Assembly: GCA_902566635.1 (NCBI GenBank)
Contig: CACFJP010000001.1
Span: 62,001 to 126,000, forward strand
Reading direction: 5' to 3'
DNA length: 64,000 bases
Origin: an uncultured Bacteroidota bacterium
Lineage (GTDB): Bacteria; Bacteroidota; Bacteroidia; Flavobacteriales; Flavobacteriaceae
Each line of letters starts with the position of its first letter. The stretch's first letter is position 1. The notes under the pieces were generated by a model. The model was not told where the DNA came from and made no database searches. It saw nothing but the letters and a program-made list of their open reading frames with translations. A program made the position numbers and the translations under genes. Shown here piece after piece: positions 37,397 to 45,993 of the stretch.

Positions 37397-37475
37397 TTGC
37401 TAATATGGTTTTTATAGATTACCTAAATTAAATTAGCAATTAGCAATTAGCATACTTTAGATAATATATATTATC
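37397..37475. promoter_or_regulatory. Operator-like repeats before the esterase-GH2-GH16-sulfatase operon
   Basis: Three tandem heptamers TTAGCAA-TTAGCAA-TTAGCAT (37433-37453) are preceded by an inverted copy TTGCTAA (37397-37403). They are followed by a perfect 16-bp palindrome GATAATATATATTATC (37460-37475). The array lies between two divergent genes, the minus-strand sulfatase and the plus-strand operon, so it could control both. Which protein binds is unknown, and no regulator gene is in the locus within this window. Confidence 0.45.
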
Positions 37476-37558
37476 ATATTGGTAATAAGTAAGAACAAAT
37501 TATAATGCTTTGTGATTTATTTTTGTTTAAGTTATACGTCCAGAATTATATAAAAAAT

Positions 37559-38968
37559 ATGCATCCGAGACTATTTATTTTTCTTGTAATGATTTGTAGT
37601 AATATGATTGTCAATGCACAAACTCACGTTGCTTCATTCTTTAGTGACGGCATGATACTACAACAACAAAAAAGTATAAATATTTGGGGAATTGATTCGG
37701 CAGGAACAAAAATACATGTCGTAAGTTCATGGGGAGAAACCTCCCAGGCAACCACATCAACGAATGGTAAATGGAAGCTACAATTAACAACTCCAACTGC
37801 GGGTGGTCCACACGCCATTACAATTAAGGGGTCATCAATAGTAACAATTAATGATGTATTGATTGGTGAGGTATGGGTATGTTCAGGACAGTCAAATATG
37901 CAAATACCCCTTAGAGGTGGGTTGGATGGTAATTTCATTGAAGGTGGGTTGGATGCAATTGTGAATTCAAAAAACGACAGAATCCGTTTCTTTACCGTCA
38001 AACAAAATACAAGTTTAAAACCTCTAGACAATGTAAAAGGTATATGGGAAAAAGCAGCACCCTCAACTTCTGGGTCCTTTAGCGCAGTTGGATACTTCTT
38101 TGCCCAACAACTTGAAAAGGTACTAGATGTACCAATTGGGATAGTAGTAACGGCTTGGGGCTCTTCTACGGCTGAGGCATGGTCTGATGTTAAAACACTA
38201 CATGATTTAGGTATAACAATTCCTAATGAAATTGCTGAGATGCCACAAAAAACGCCTACGGCCTTATACAATGCTATGATGCATCCACTTATTGGCTATG
38301 GCATTAAAGGAGTTTTGTGGTATCAAGGAGAAGCAAATCGCCGTAATGCCAATGAATATGAAAAAATAGTCAATACTATGGTTACTTCATGGCGAGAACA
38401 ATGGAATATTGGAGATTTCCCCTTTTATTATGCTCAGATTGCACCTTTTAATTATGGAAAAAATAATTCTGCTTTTTTAAGAGAAGCACAACTCAAGAGT
38501 AGCCAAAGTTTACAAAATGCAGAGATGGTAGTTACGTTAGATGTTGGCGATTGCACCCAAATCCATCCATCAAAAAAAAGGGAAGTTGGCAAGCGTCTGT
38601 CGTATCTTGCAATAGCTAAAGATTATGGCATTAGTGGATATGATTTCAAGTCACCCACATTAACAAATTACTTTATTGATAAACAAGAGATCATTTTAAC
38701 TTTTTCGAACCGTATTCAATTAAACAGGAATGTAGATACCTCAGAAAATTTTGAAATAGCAGGAACGGATATGATTTTTTATCCAGCAAATGCAGTCATG
38801 ACGAGTCCCTATCATAAAGATCAAAAAGTCAGGGTTTTTTCTGAAAAAGTACCCCATCCAAAAGCAGTGCGTTATGGATTTAAAAACTGTGTAATACCAA
38901 CGCTTTTTGGAAGGAATGGCCTTCCTGTTTCATCTTTTAGAACTGATAATTTAAATGCCAATGAATAG
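37559..38968 (+). CDS. SGNH-type carbohydrate acetylesterase (sialate O-acetylesterase-like)
   Basis: This secreted esterase probably removes acetyl groups from the target glycan. The nucleophile block is 'WVCSGQSNMQ', the second block 'LWYQGEAN', and the Asp-His pair lies in 'DCTQIHPSKKREVGKRL', so the SGNH triad is complete. The ORF track begins 18 codons earlier; I choose the ATG at 37559 ('MHPRLFIFLVMICSN'), which gives a normal signal peptide ending 'VNAQ' and a 469-aa protein. It is the first gene of a long plus-strand operon and overlaps the next GH2 gene by 14 nt. Confidence 0.88.
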   Translation: MHPRLFIFLVMICSNMIVNAQTHVASFFSDGMILQQQKSINIWGIDSAGTKIHVVSSWGETSQATTSTNGKWKLQLTTPTAGGPHAITIKGSSIVTINDVLIGEVWVCSGQSNMQIPLRGGLDGNFIEGGLDAIVNSKNDRIRFFTVKQNTSLKPLDNVKGIWEKAAPSTSGSFSAVGYFFAQQLEKVLDVPIGIVVTAWGSSTAEAWSDVKTLHDLGITIPNEIAEMPQKTPTALYNAMMHPLIGYGIKGVLWYQGEANRRNANEYEKIVNTMVTSWREQWNIGDFPFYYAQIAPFNYGKNNSAFLREAQLKSSQSLQNAEMVVTLDVGDCTQIHPSKKREVGKRLSYLAIAKDYGISGYDFKSPTLTNYFIDKQEIILTFSNRIQLNRNVDTSENFEIAGTDMIFYPANAVMTSPYHKDQKVRVFSEKVPHPKAVRYGFKNCVIPTLFGRNGLPVSSFRTDNLNANE

Positions 38969-41645
38969 GCTATTATTGTTTTTTTTACTGCTGAGTGGTT
39001 TTGGATATACTCAAAAATATCAACCGCAGTTTTCTACTGCAGGGTTTTACCAAACAGACAAGAGTGTTCGTGAAGCTATTAATTTTAATGTAGGATGGCG
39101 CTTTATAAAGCAAGATGTTACTGGTGCGGAAAAACATGATTTTGATGACAGCGCATGGAGCGTTGTAAACCTCCCTGATGGCTTGGAACTTTTGCCTTTA
39201 GCTGCCAGTGGTGGTGTAAATTACCAAGGACCAGCATGGTATCGAAAACAATTTAATTTGAATGAAACCATGCGCTCAAAAAAAATCATACTTCATTTTG
39301 AAGGAATTATGGGTAAATCTAAAATATGGGTAAACGGTGCTATGATAAAAGAGAACTTTAGTGGTTATTACCCCATACATATTGATGTCACTGAATACGT
39401 CGATTTTAAAAAACCAAACACAGTTGCAGTTCGTGCCGATAATAGTAATGACAAAACCTGTCCACCAGGGAAATCACAAGAGCAATTAGATTTCACTTAT
39501 TTTGGGGGTATTTACAGAGACGCTTGGCTGATAACTCATAACCATACTTATGTCACACATCCTACTGCAGCGGAAAAAGTAGCAGGTGGGGGTGTGTTTG
39601 TTCACTATGAAAACCTTTCTGAAAAATCAGTTGATGTTTTTGTTAATGTTGATGTTAATAATGAAGGAAAAAAGATGACAGTATTTGTCCAGCTAGACCT
39701 ACTTGATAGCGATGGGAAAGCAGTAGCATCCTCAGTTAAAGAACACCAACTTCCAAAAAACAATGCTGTACAAACCCATGCGCAATTTACGGTTCTTAAT
39801 CCCAAGCTTTGGCGCCCTGACAACCCACAACTACATGATCTTCGTGTAAGTTTAAAAAATAAACGTGGCGATGTGTTGGATACTTTTATAAAAAGGATTG
39901 GTATTCGAACTGTTGAAATGCGAGGACAAGAAGGTTTTTATCTCAATGGCAAGCCTTACCCACAGCTTTTGATAGGAGCTAATAGGCATCAAGACTTTGC
40001 ACATATTGGACACGCACTTCCGAACAACTTACATTATCGCGATGCATTAAAACTACGTCAAACTGGAATGCGTGTCATTCGGTCGGCACATTTTGTTCAG
40101 GACCCTGCATTTATGGATGCCTGCGATGAGTTAGGCTTATTATTTATTGCGACGATTCCAGGATGGCAATTCTGGAATAAAGACCCTATTTTCATGGAAC
40201 GTATGTTGGATGATGTGCGAAAATTAATTCGTTTGGAACGTAACAGGCCATCAGTATTTATTTGGGAAATTATTCCTAATGAAACGCATTTTCCTGAGAA
40301 ATTTGCTCAAGAAGCTACAAAAGCTGCAAAAGAGGAATTTCCATTTAAAGGCTTATACACGGTAACTGATGCGCGTGAAATGAGAGGAAAAAACCAAAAA
40401 TATTTTGACATGCTTTATTCCAATGACCTAGTGGCAAAATATCCTAACAAAAGTATATTTAAGCGCGAATGGGGCGATTTTGTTGATAATTGGGTAGACC
40501 ATAACTCTGTGAGCCGGGTAGCAAAACAATGGGGTGAGACAGCTCAAATCCGCCAAGCATTGCATTATTTTAAGGAAGAATGGATAGAAAATGGTGAACT
40601 CAAAACCTGGCCTTCACTTACAATGTCTTATGCTGCTAGCAAATCATTAGTTGGTGCAACTATGTGGCATCCATTTGATCATCAGCGGGGATATCATCCC
40701 GATCCCTTTTGGGGAGGTATCATGGACGCCTATCGCCAGCCAAAATTCTCATATTATCTAATGAAAAGTCTCCTTCCAACTAGCGGTCTTGAAAAAGTTC
40801 CCCAAGTTGATGCAAAGCCTTTTGTGTTTTTAGCGCATCTGATGACTCCCTTTTCTGCTGAAGATGTTGTAGTGTTTACCAACTGCGAAGAAATAAAACT
40901 TACAATGTACGGAGAAGAAATTGGCGTAAAGAAAGCCACAGATGCTGCTAACCCAGTACCAAGAGTGCCGGTTATTTTTAAAGATGTTTTTAAATACACA
41001 GATGTTAGAAATAAAAGTAAAAAAGGGTACGGAAAAATAAATCAGGAATATGTTGAGGGTGCGGTAATGAAAGCCGAAGGAATTATCAATGGAGCGGTAG
41101 TAACAGAACACAAACGTTGGCCGGTAGGAAGAAAGAGAAGGCTTGTAATAAAAGTAGATGATTCTGATATTCAGCCCATAGCGGATGGTAGCGATATTAC
41201 TACGGTTGTTGCTTATTTAGTAGATGCGGGTGGAGCGATAAAACGATTAAGTGACGAATACGTACGTTTCACAGTTGAAGGAGAAGGCGAGTTAATTGGT
41301 AGTGAAGCTAATGAAATTAATCCGCAAAAGATGCTTTGGGGAGAAGCAATAGCTCTAATACGCTCAAGCACTACAGCTGGAAAAATTAAAGTTAAGGCAG
41401 CAATACTGAAAGAGGGGATTAATATCCCAGATTTTGCTGAAATTGAGTTTAGCACTGTTGAGGCATCGCAAAATTTGTTTTACAACGAATTGCCGAATAA
41501 AGACACAGCTGCTAAAACTTCGCTTTTAAATGACCAAAACGAAGATTTAGAAAAATTACAAAATGAGTTGCATAAAGTACAAAAAGAGCTACAGGAGTAT
41601 AAGATCAACGAGGTAGGAAAACAACAACAACAATTTATTCAGTGA
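38955..41645 (+). CDS. GH2 family glycoside hydrolase with a C-terminal coiled coil
   Basis: This 896-aa secreted enzyme has a signal peptide ending 'SGFGYTQ'. A GH2 sugar-binding domain (residues about 40-195, 'FNVGWRFIKQD', 'GVNYQGPAWYRKQF'), an Ig-like domain and a TIM barrel follow. Acid/base Glu443 is in 'FIWEIIPNE', and the likely nucleophile Glu505 in 'KREWGDF'. The barrel lacks the usual LacZ 'WSMGNE' wording, so this is a divergent subgroup. A beta-sandwich region follows, and the last 35 residues form a heptad-rich helix ('LEKLQNELHKVQKELQEY') that could oligomerise. Start at 38955 or 38961. Confidence 0.85.
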   Translation: MPMNRLLLFFLLLSGFGYTQKYQPQFSTAGFYQTDKSVREAINFNVGWRFIKQDVTGAEKHDFDDSAWSVVNLPDGLELLPLAASGGVNYQGPAWYRKQFNLNETMRSKKIILHFEGIMGKSKIWVNGAMIKENFSGYYPIHIDVTEYVDFKKPNTVAVRADNSNDKTCPPGKSQEQLDFTYFGGIYRDAWLITHNHTYVTHPTAAEKVAGGGVFVHYENLSEKSVDVFVNVDVNNEGKKMTVFVQLDLLDSDGKAVASSVKEHQLPKNNAVQTHAQFTVLNPKLWRPDNPQLHDLRVSLKNKRGDVLDTFIKRIGIRTVEMRGQEGFYLNGKPYPQLLIGANRHQDFAHIGHALPNNLHYRDALKLRQTGMRVIRSAHFVQDPAFMDACDELGLLFIATIPGWQFWNKDPIFMERMLDDVRKLIRLERNRPSVFIWEIIPNETHFPEKFAQEATKAAKEEFPFKGLYTVTDAREMRGKNQKYFDMLYSNDLVAKYPNKSIFKREWGDFVDNWVDHNSVSRVAKQWGETAQIRQALHYFKEEWIENGELKTWPSLTMSYAASKSLVGATMWHPFDHQRGYHPDPFWGGIMDAYRQPKFSYYLMKSLLPTSGLEKVPQVDAKPFVFLAHLMTPFSAEDVVVFTNCEEIKLTMYGEEIGVKKATDAANPVPRVPVIFKDVFKYTDVRNKSKKGYGKINQEYVEGAVMKAEGIINGAVVTEHKRWPVGRKRRLVIKVDDSDIQPIADGSDITTVVAYLVDAGGAIKRLSDEYVRFTVEGEGELIGSEANEINPQKMLWGEAIALIRSSTTAGKIKVKAAILKEGINIPDFAEIEFSTVEASQNLFYNELPNKDTAAKTSLLNDQNEDLEKLQNELHKVQKELQEYKINEVGKQQQQFIQ

Positions 41646-41652
41646 AATAATA

Positions 41653-42561
41653 ATGAAAATTATAAGCGATAAGAAGACAGTTCTGCTGATATCCCTATTA
41701 TTTACGCTATATTCATGTGGTGGCGAAGATATAGTCAAAAATAGCGATGATCCAGAGGAAATAACAGATGACACTTTGGAGCGTTTTGTTCCTGATGGTT
41801 ATACAAAAACATGGGAAGATCATTTTGATGGCACAGAAATAAATACTGCTCATTGGACGGTAGGATCATTAAGAGATCCAGAAACAGGAGATATTGTACC
41901 AGGTGCCGATGGGGATCATTTGCTTAAAACCAAATACAGTGGTTATGTTACTATAGAGGATAGTTATTTAGAGGACAGTGCTTTAGTGTTACGAAATCAA
42001 AAAAGGTCCTTTACAGGGACAAGCCCTGCGGGCAATTACAGTTACACTAGTGGTTGGGCGATGTCTATGCACAAAGTATATTTCAATAAAGGATATATTG
42101 AAATGCGAGCGCAGTTTCCATCAGGAGATAAGGTTTGGCCTGCACTTTGGTTGATAGCTGAAGATTTAGTTTGGGGACCCGAGTGGGATATGTTTGAATA
42201 TTTTGGTAAAAATACTGTAGGTGAAGATGTGATGGGAATGCATTTATTAGTTGATGAATGGCCCAATCAAAAATGGGATACAGGTTATATTTATAATTTT
42301 GACGCTACATATGACTGTGAAGCATGGCACGTTTATGGATTTGAATGGACAGAAGAAAAGGCGGTTTGGACTGTAGATGGAGAAATAAAAAGAGAGCTGC
42401 TCAAAAGTAACTTAAGTCCTAATAGAGCAAATTTATGGCCCAACGAAGACATGTATATTGTATTCAATAATGAAGTTCAAACCAATGCAACTGATCGAAC
42501 TACTCAATGGCCAAATTACCTTAAGATTGATTATGTTGAAATTTATAAGAAAGATAATTAG
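41653..42561 (+). CDS. GH16 family endo-galactanase-like lipoprotein
   Basis: This 302-aa protein starts with a lipoprotein signal ('LLFTLYSCGGE'), placing it in the outer membrane, probably facing outward. The GH16 jelly-roll is recognisable from 'YTKTWEDHFDGTEINTAHW', 'GYIEMRAQFPSGDKVWPALW' and the C-terminal 'YLKIDYVEIYK'. The catalytic ExDxxE is Glu177-Trp-Asp179-Met-Phe-Glu182 in 'EWDMFEYFG'; the Trp after the nucleophile is unusual. GH16 members in sulfated-galactan loci are agarases, porphyranases or carrageenases; which applies here is not decidable by eye. It is 7 nt downstream of the GH2 gene. Confidence 0.88.
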   Translation: MKIISDKKTVLLISLLFTLYSCGGEDIVKNSDDPEEITDDTLERFVPDGYTKTWEDHFDGTEINTAHWTVGSLRDPETGDIVPGADGDHLLKTKYSGYVTIEDSYLEDSALVLRNQKRSFTGTSPAGNYSYTSGWAMSMHKVYFNKGYIEMRAQFPSGDKVWPALWLIAEDLVWGPEWDMFEYFGKNTVGEDVMGMHLLVDEWPNQKWDTGYIYNFDATYDCEAWHVYGFEWTEEKAVWTVDGEIKRELLKSNLSPNRANLWPNEDMYIVFNNEVQTNATDRTTQWPNYLKIDYVEIYKKDN

Positions 42562-42583
42562 AGCAGATCTTTTAATTGGTGCA

Positions 42584-44008
42584 ATGAAAAAGTTTTTCGC
42601 TACTGTGATATATTTCTGTGTAGTTTCATTACCGTTAATGGTAAGTGCACAAGAGCAAAAACCAAATGTTATTTATATCCTTGCAGATGATTTGGGCTAT
42701 GGCGATGTAGGATATAATGGGCAAGAACTCATTGAAACACCTGAGCTTGATAAACTTGCTAACAATGGAATCCGCTTTACTAATCACTATTGCGGAAACG
42801 CAGTTTGTGCGCCAAGCCGTGCTTCTTTGTTGATGGGGCAACACCCAGGCCATGCCTATATCAGGTCCAATAGTCCAGGTTATCCCGATGGGCAAACACC
42901 AATTCCAGCAGATTCCGAAACCCTTGGTAAACTTATGCAACGTGCGGGGTACAAAACAGCTTGCATTGGCAAGTGGGGATTGGGTGGTTTTCATGATAAA
43001 GGCAATCCCAACAAGCAAGGATTTGATTATTTTTATGGGTACACAGATCAAGTGCTAGCTCATAATTATTACCCAAAGTATTTATGGCAAAATGGAAAAA
43101 AGCAATTTCTTGACAACGGAAATGGCAAACAAAATGACTACAGCCACGATCTATTTACAGAAAAAGCCATTTCATTTATCAAACAAAATAAAAATGAACC
43201 TTTCTTTTTGTACTTAGCCTATACTATACCGCACCTCAAATTACAGGTACCGGATTTGGCACAATACAAAGACAAAGAATGGCCCGAAAACATGAAGATT
43301 CAAGCAGCAATGATTTCAAGAATGAGTAGAGATGTTGGGGTTATAGCTAAATTACTGGAATCCTTGGGGTTAGACAAGAATACCCTAATAATGTTTAACA
43401 GCGACAATGGTGCACATGGAAAGGCTGGAACAGAAGCATTTTTTAAGCCCTCTGGCAAATTAAGAGGTATAAAAAGAATGATGTATGAGGGTGGAATTCG
43501 CTCTCCGATGTTTGCCTATTGGCCAGGAACAATTGAAGCAGGTAGTGTTAGCAAACATATTTCAGCATTTTGGGACATGCTACCAACCTTTTCTGAGTTG
43601 ACAGGCGAACCTATCAATGGGCGTACGGATGGAATATCGATGCTACCCACGTTATTGGGTAATGATGTAAAGCAAAAAAAGCATGAATTTTTATATTGGG
43701 AGCTTTATGAGGGTAGGCCCAATAGTGCTGTTCGATTTGGCAAGTGGAAGGCGGTAGTCAAAGACAGACGAAAAGGACTTAATCTAGAACTTTATGATAT
43801 AGAAAAGGACATGGCAGAGCAATTTGATCTTTCCCTACAGCATCCAGAGGTGGTAGTCAAAATTCAGAATATGATGCAAAAAGCACATGTAAAAAATCCC
43901 TTTTGGGACAAATCATTTTCACCGCTATTTAATACAGAGGCAGCTGCTGAGTTTAATGGAGTAAAACCCGACCCTAGCAGATTTTACAATCTTCAAAAAA
44001 AGAAATAA
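42584..44008 (+). CDS. S1 family sulfatase (sulfatase 2)
   Basis: This secreted sulfatase has 474 aa from the ATG at 42584 ('MKKFFATVIYFCVV', signal ending 'VSAQ'). The ORF track start, 42 codons earlier, would run into the GH16 gene and hide the signal peptide. The formylglycine motif is 'CAPSR' (Cys75), metal ligands lie in 'ADDLGYGD', and the second signature is 'GKWGLGGFHDKGNP'. A further block reads 'FNSDNGAHG'. It belongs to the large arylsulfatase A-like group; the position of the sulfate it removes is unknown. Confidence 0.92.
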   Translation: MKKFFATVIYFCVVSLPLMVSAQEQKPNVIYILADDLGYGDVGYNGQELIETPELDKLANNGIRFTNHYCGNAVCAPSRASLLMGQHPGHAYIRSNSPGYPDGQTPIPADSETLGKLMQRAGYKTACIGKWGLGGFHDKGNPNKQGFDYFYGYTDQVLAHNYYPKYLWQNGKKQFLDNGNGKQNDYSHDLFTEKAISFIKQNKNEPFFLYLAYTIPHLKLQVPDLAQYKDKEWPENMKIQAAMISRMSRDVGVIAKLLESLGLDKNTLIMFNSDNGAHGKAGTEAFFKPSGKLRGIKRMMYEGGIRSPMFAYWPGTIEAGSVSKHISAFWDMLPTFSELTGEPINGRTDGISMLPTLLGNDVKQKKHEFLYWELYEGRPNSAVRFGKWKAVVKDRRKGLNLELYDIEKDMAEQFDLSLQHPEVVVKIQNMMQKAHVKNPFWDKSFSPLFNTEAAAEFNGVKPDPSRFYNLQKKK

Positions 44009-44014
44009 TAGCCC

Positions 44015-45880
44015 ATGTTTCATGCCTCTCGTTTTTTCACAACCATTTTCTTTTTTACTTTAACGGTATCAACAGGCTTTTCATTTGCTCAGAAACCCAA
44101 CATACTTTGGATTTATGCAGAGGATACCTCTCCATGGATGGGATGTTATGGTGATGATGTTAACGTTGATGCAACTCCTAACATTGACGCGATAGCGGAA
44201 GTAGGGGTGCGTTTTAACAGGGCGTATGTTCCGGCACCTGTTTGTTCTGCTACCAGATCTGCAATGATTATTGGCCAGTCAGCAATTCGTTTTGGCGCAC
44301 ATCAACACCGATCTTCTAGAACCCCTAAAACGCGTATTCCACTTCCTCAAAATTATAAGCTACTACCTGAGCTGCTTTCTGAGCAAGGGTACACCACTTT
44401 TAACTTTGGTAAAGCAGATTATAATTTTGCTTGGAATCAGGATAAAACCTACAATTACAAGCTCAAAAAAAGAACCGATTTCTCTGAGCTAGTGAATAAA
44501 CAGCCGTTCTTTGGTCAAATTCAACTTAGGGGAGGCAAAAACAATACTGAAAACATAAATATAGAAATTAAAGTTAATCCGAATATTGTTGCTGTTCCCG
44601 CGGATTATCCAAATAATAAAATCTTTAAAGAGGTAGTAGCCCAACACTATGAGGCAATTCGTTTAGATGACAATATTATTGGGAAGATTATACAGCAACT
44701 AAAAGACACTGGGCTTTACAAAAACACCATTGTGGTTTATTTTTCAGACCACGGTGCCAACAACCTTCCAAGGCATAAACAAATGCTCACTGAAGGAGGA
44801 TTGCATGTGCCATTTGTAGTTATGGGGCCAAATAAATATGTCCCAAGCGGTAAAGTTCGTAATGATTTGGTAAACATGCTAGACCTTTCCGCTACTACAT
44901 TGTCTTGGGCAGGAGTTAATGTACCAAACTGGTATGAAGGGCAAAATTTATTTTCAAAAAACTTTACACCAAGAGTTTTTGTTTCTGCACACAAAGACCG
45001 ATTAGATCATACAATTGACAGAGTAAGAACGATAAGAACTGAAAATTATAGATACATTCGAAATTATAAATTAGACCGTATTTTTTTGCAGCCGCAATAC
45101 AGGGATTCAAAAAACTTCATTAAAAACCTTTATCATTTGTATAATTCAGGAAGACTTTCTAAAGTCCATAAAGAAATTTATTTTGGTGAACGCCCTGCAG
45201 AAGAACTATATAATGTAAGTACTGATCCTGCAATGATTTATAATTTGGTTGGAAAACCTACATTTAGTTTAGAACTTAAAAGGCATCGTAAATTGCTAGA
45301 CCAATGGTTAGCCTTTGGTGACATGGGTTCAGAAGCTGAACCTATTGCAAATCTTAAGGCAAATGGCGATGGAAAAAAATGGGGTGAAGGAGTTAATCCA
45401 GAATACGAAAAATATCGCGTGGATTCTGATGGAGATGGCTTATCTGACAGCTGGGAAATAGCCAATAAGAGAGACCCACGTGATGGGCTGCTTTATTTTG
45501 ATTTTGACTGTGGGGGTTGGCAAACAGAAGGTTGGGAGTCGACAGACATTTCTTCCAATTTGGCGGGAAGCTTGGGATATCTGGATTTTAAACTTGATAG
45601 CAAAAAAGGAACGATACATAAAATAGGATTACAAATTAGAGAAACCAATCATCAAAAAAGCATTGCCATTAAAATGAAATCAAACGCCAGCTTGAAAATT
45701 TTTGTTGCAAATGATTATGGCTACTTGGGCACTGCAGAATATTCGGGTAATTCATCTTTTGAAGAAGTATTGATCCCTCTCAATAATAGCACCAGTTTGA
45801 GCGGCACAACAAAGCTAAAAATTTCGTTTCGTGGCAAGAAAAATGACTTGGTTGAAATAGATTATATAAAACAATTATAA
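44015..45880 (+). CDS. S1 family sulfatase with CxAxR motif and extra C-terminal domain (sulfatase 3)
   Basis: This 621-aa secreted enzyme has a signal ending 'SFAQ'. The maturation motif is 'CSATR' (Cys77), with Ala in place of the common Pro, and the first metal motif is 'YAEDTSPWMGCYG' rather than 'ADD'. 'YFSDHGANN' is intact. After the sulfatase fold a calcium-binding thrombospondin-type repeat 'DSDGDGLSDSWE' (about residue 470) leads into a beta-rich domain of about 130 residues ending at the C-terminus, possibly a carbohydrate-binding module. It resembles the heparan N-sulfatase-like branch. It follows sulfatase 2 by 6 nt. Confidence 0.9.
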   Translation: MFHASRFFTTIFFFTLTVSTGFSFAQKPNILWIYAEDTSPWMGCYGDDVNVDATPNIDAIAEVGVRFNRAYVPAPVCSATRSAMIIGQSAIRFGAHQHRSSRTPKTRIPLPQNYKLLPELLSEQGYTTFNFGKADYNFAWNQDKTYNYKLKKRTDFSELVNKQPFFGQIQLRGGKNNTENINIEIKVNPNIVAVPADYPNNKIFKEVVAQHYEAIRLDDNIIGKIIQQLKDTGLYKNTIVVYFSDHGANNLPRHKQMLTEGGLHVPFVVMGPNKYVPSGKVRNDLVNMLDLSATTLSWAGVNVPNWYEGQNLFSKNFTPRVFVSAHKDRLDHTIDRVRTIRTENYRYIRNYKLDRIFLQPQYRDSKNFIKNLYHLYNSGRLSKVHKEIYFGERPAEELYNVSTDPAMIYNLVGKPTFSLELKRHRKLLDQWLAFGDMGSEAEPIANLKANGDGKKWGEGVNPEYEKYRVDSDGDGLSDSWEIANKRDPRDGLLYFDFDCGGWQTEGWESTDISSNLAGSLGYLDFKLDSKKGTIHKIGLQIRETNHQKSIAIKMKSNASLKIFVANDYGYLGTAEYSGNSSFEEVLIPLNNSTSLSGTTKLKISFRGKKNDLVEIDYIKQL

Positions 45881-45893
45881 AGACATTGAAGAT

Positions 45894-45974
45894 ATGTTAA
45901 CCAGCACAAAATCATGGGTAATATTTAGCACCTTACTATTCCAGTGTTTTATTTATTTTGAGCAGTTGTATTGA
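45894..45974 (+). pseudogene. Short broken signal-peptide ORF before sulfatase 4
   Basis: An ATG at 45894 opens 26 codons rich in hydrophobic residues ('WVIFSTLLFQCFIYF') and then stops. In the next frame, from 45958, the sequence continues 'LSSCIEPFIKND', which would complete a lipobox. Together they look like a lipoprotein signal peptide broken by a one-base frameshift, just upstream of the present sulfatase start. It may be a relic of an older N-terminus or of a lost gene. Confidence 0.3.
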
Positions 45975-45993
45975 ACCATTCATAAAAAACGAC

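Noticed and set aside
37433-37453. The three TTAGCAA repeats as a CRISPR or microsatellite
   Set aside because: The units are only 7 bp without spacers, and the inverted partner and nearby palindrome fit a regulatory site better. No CRISPR array or cas gene was seen in the window.
37624-38271. 215-aa minus-strand ORF opposite the acetylesterase
   Set aside because: It lies entirely antisense to a gene with intact SGNH motifs and shows no recognisable domain; it is a shadow of codon bias.
42458-42583. Upstream extension of sulfatase 2 into the GH16 gene
   Set aside because: The 42 extra residues would bury the signal peptide; the ATG at 42584 gives a normal secreted protein.
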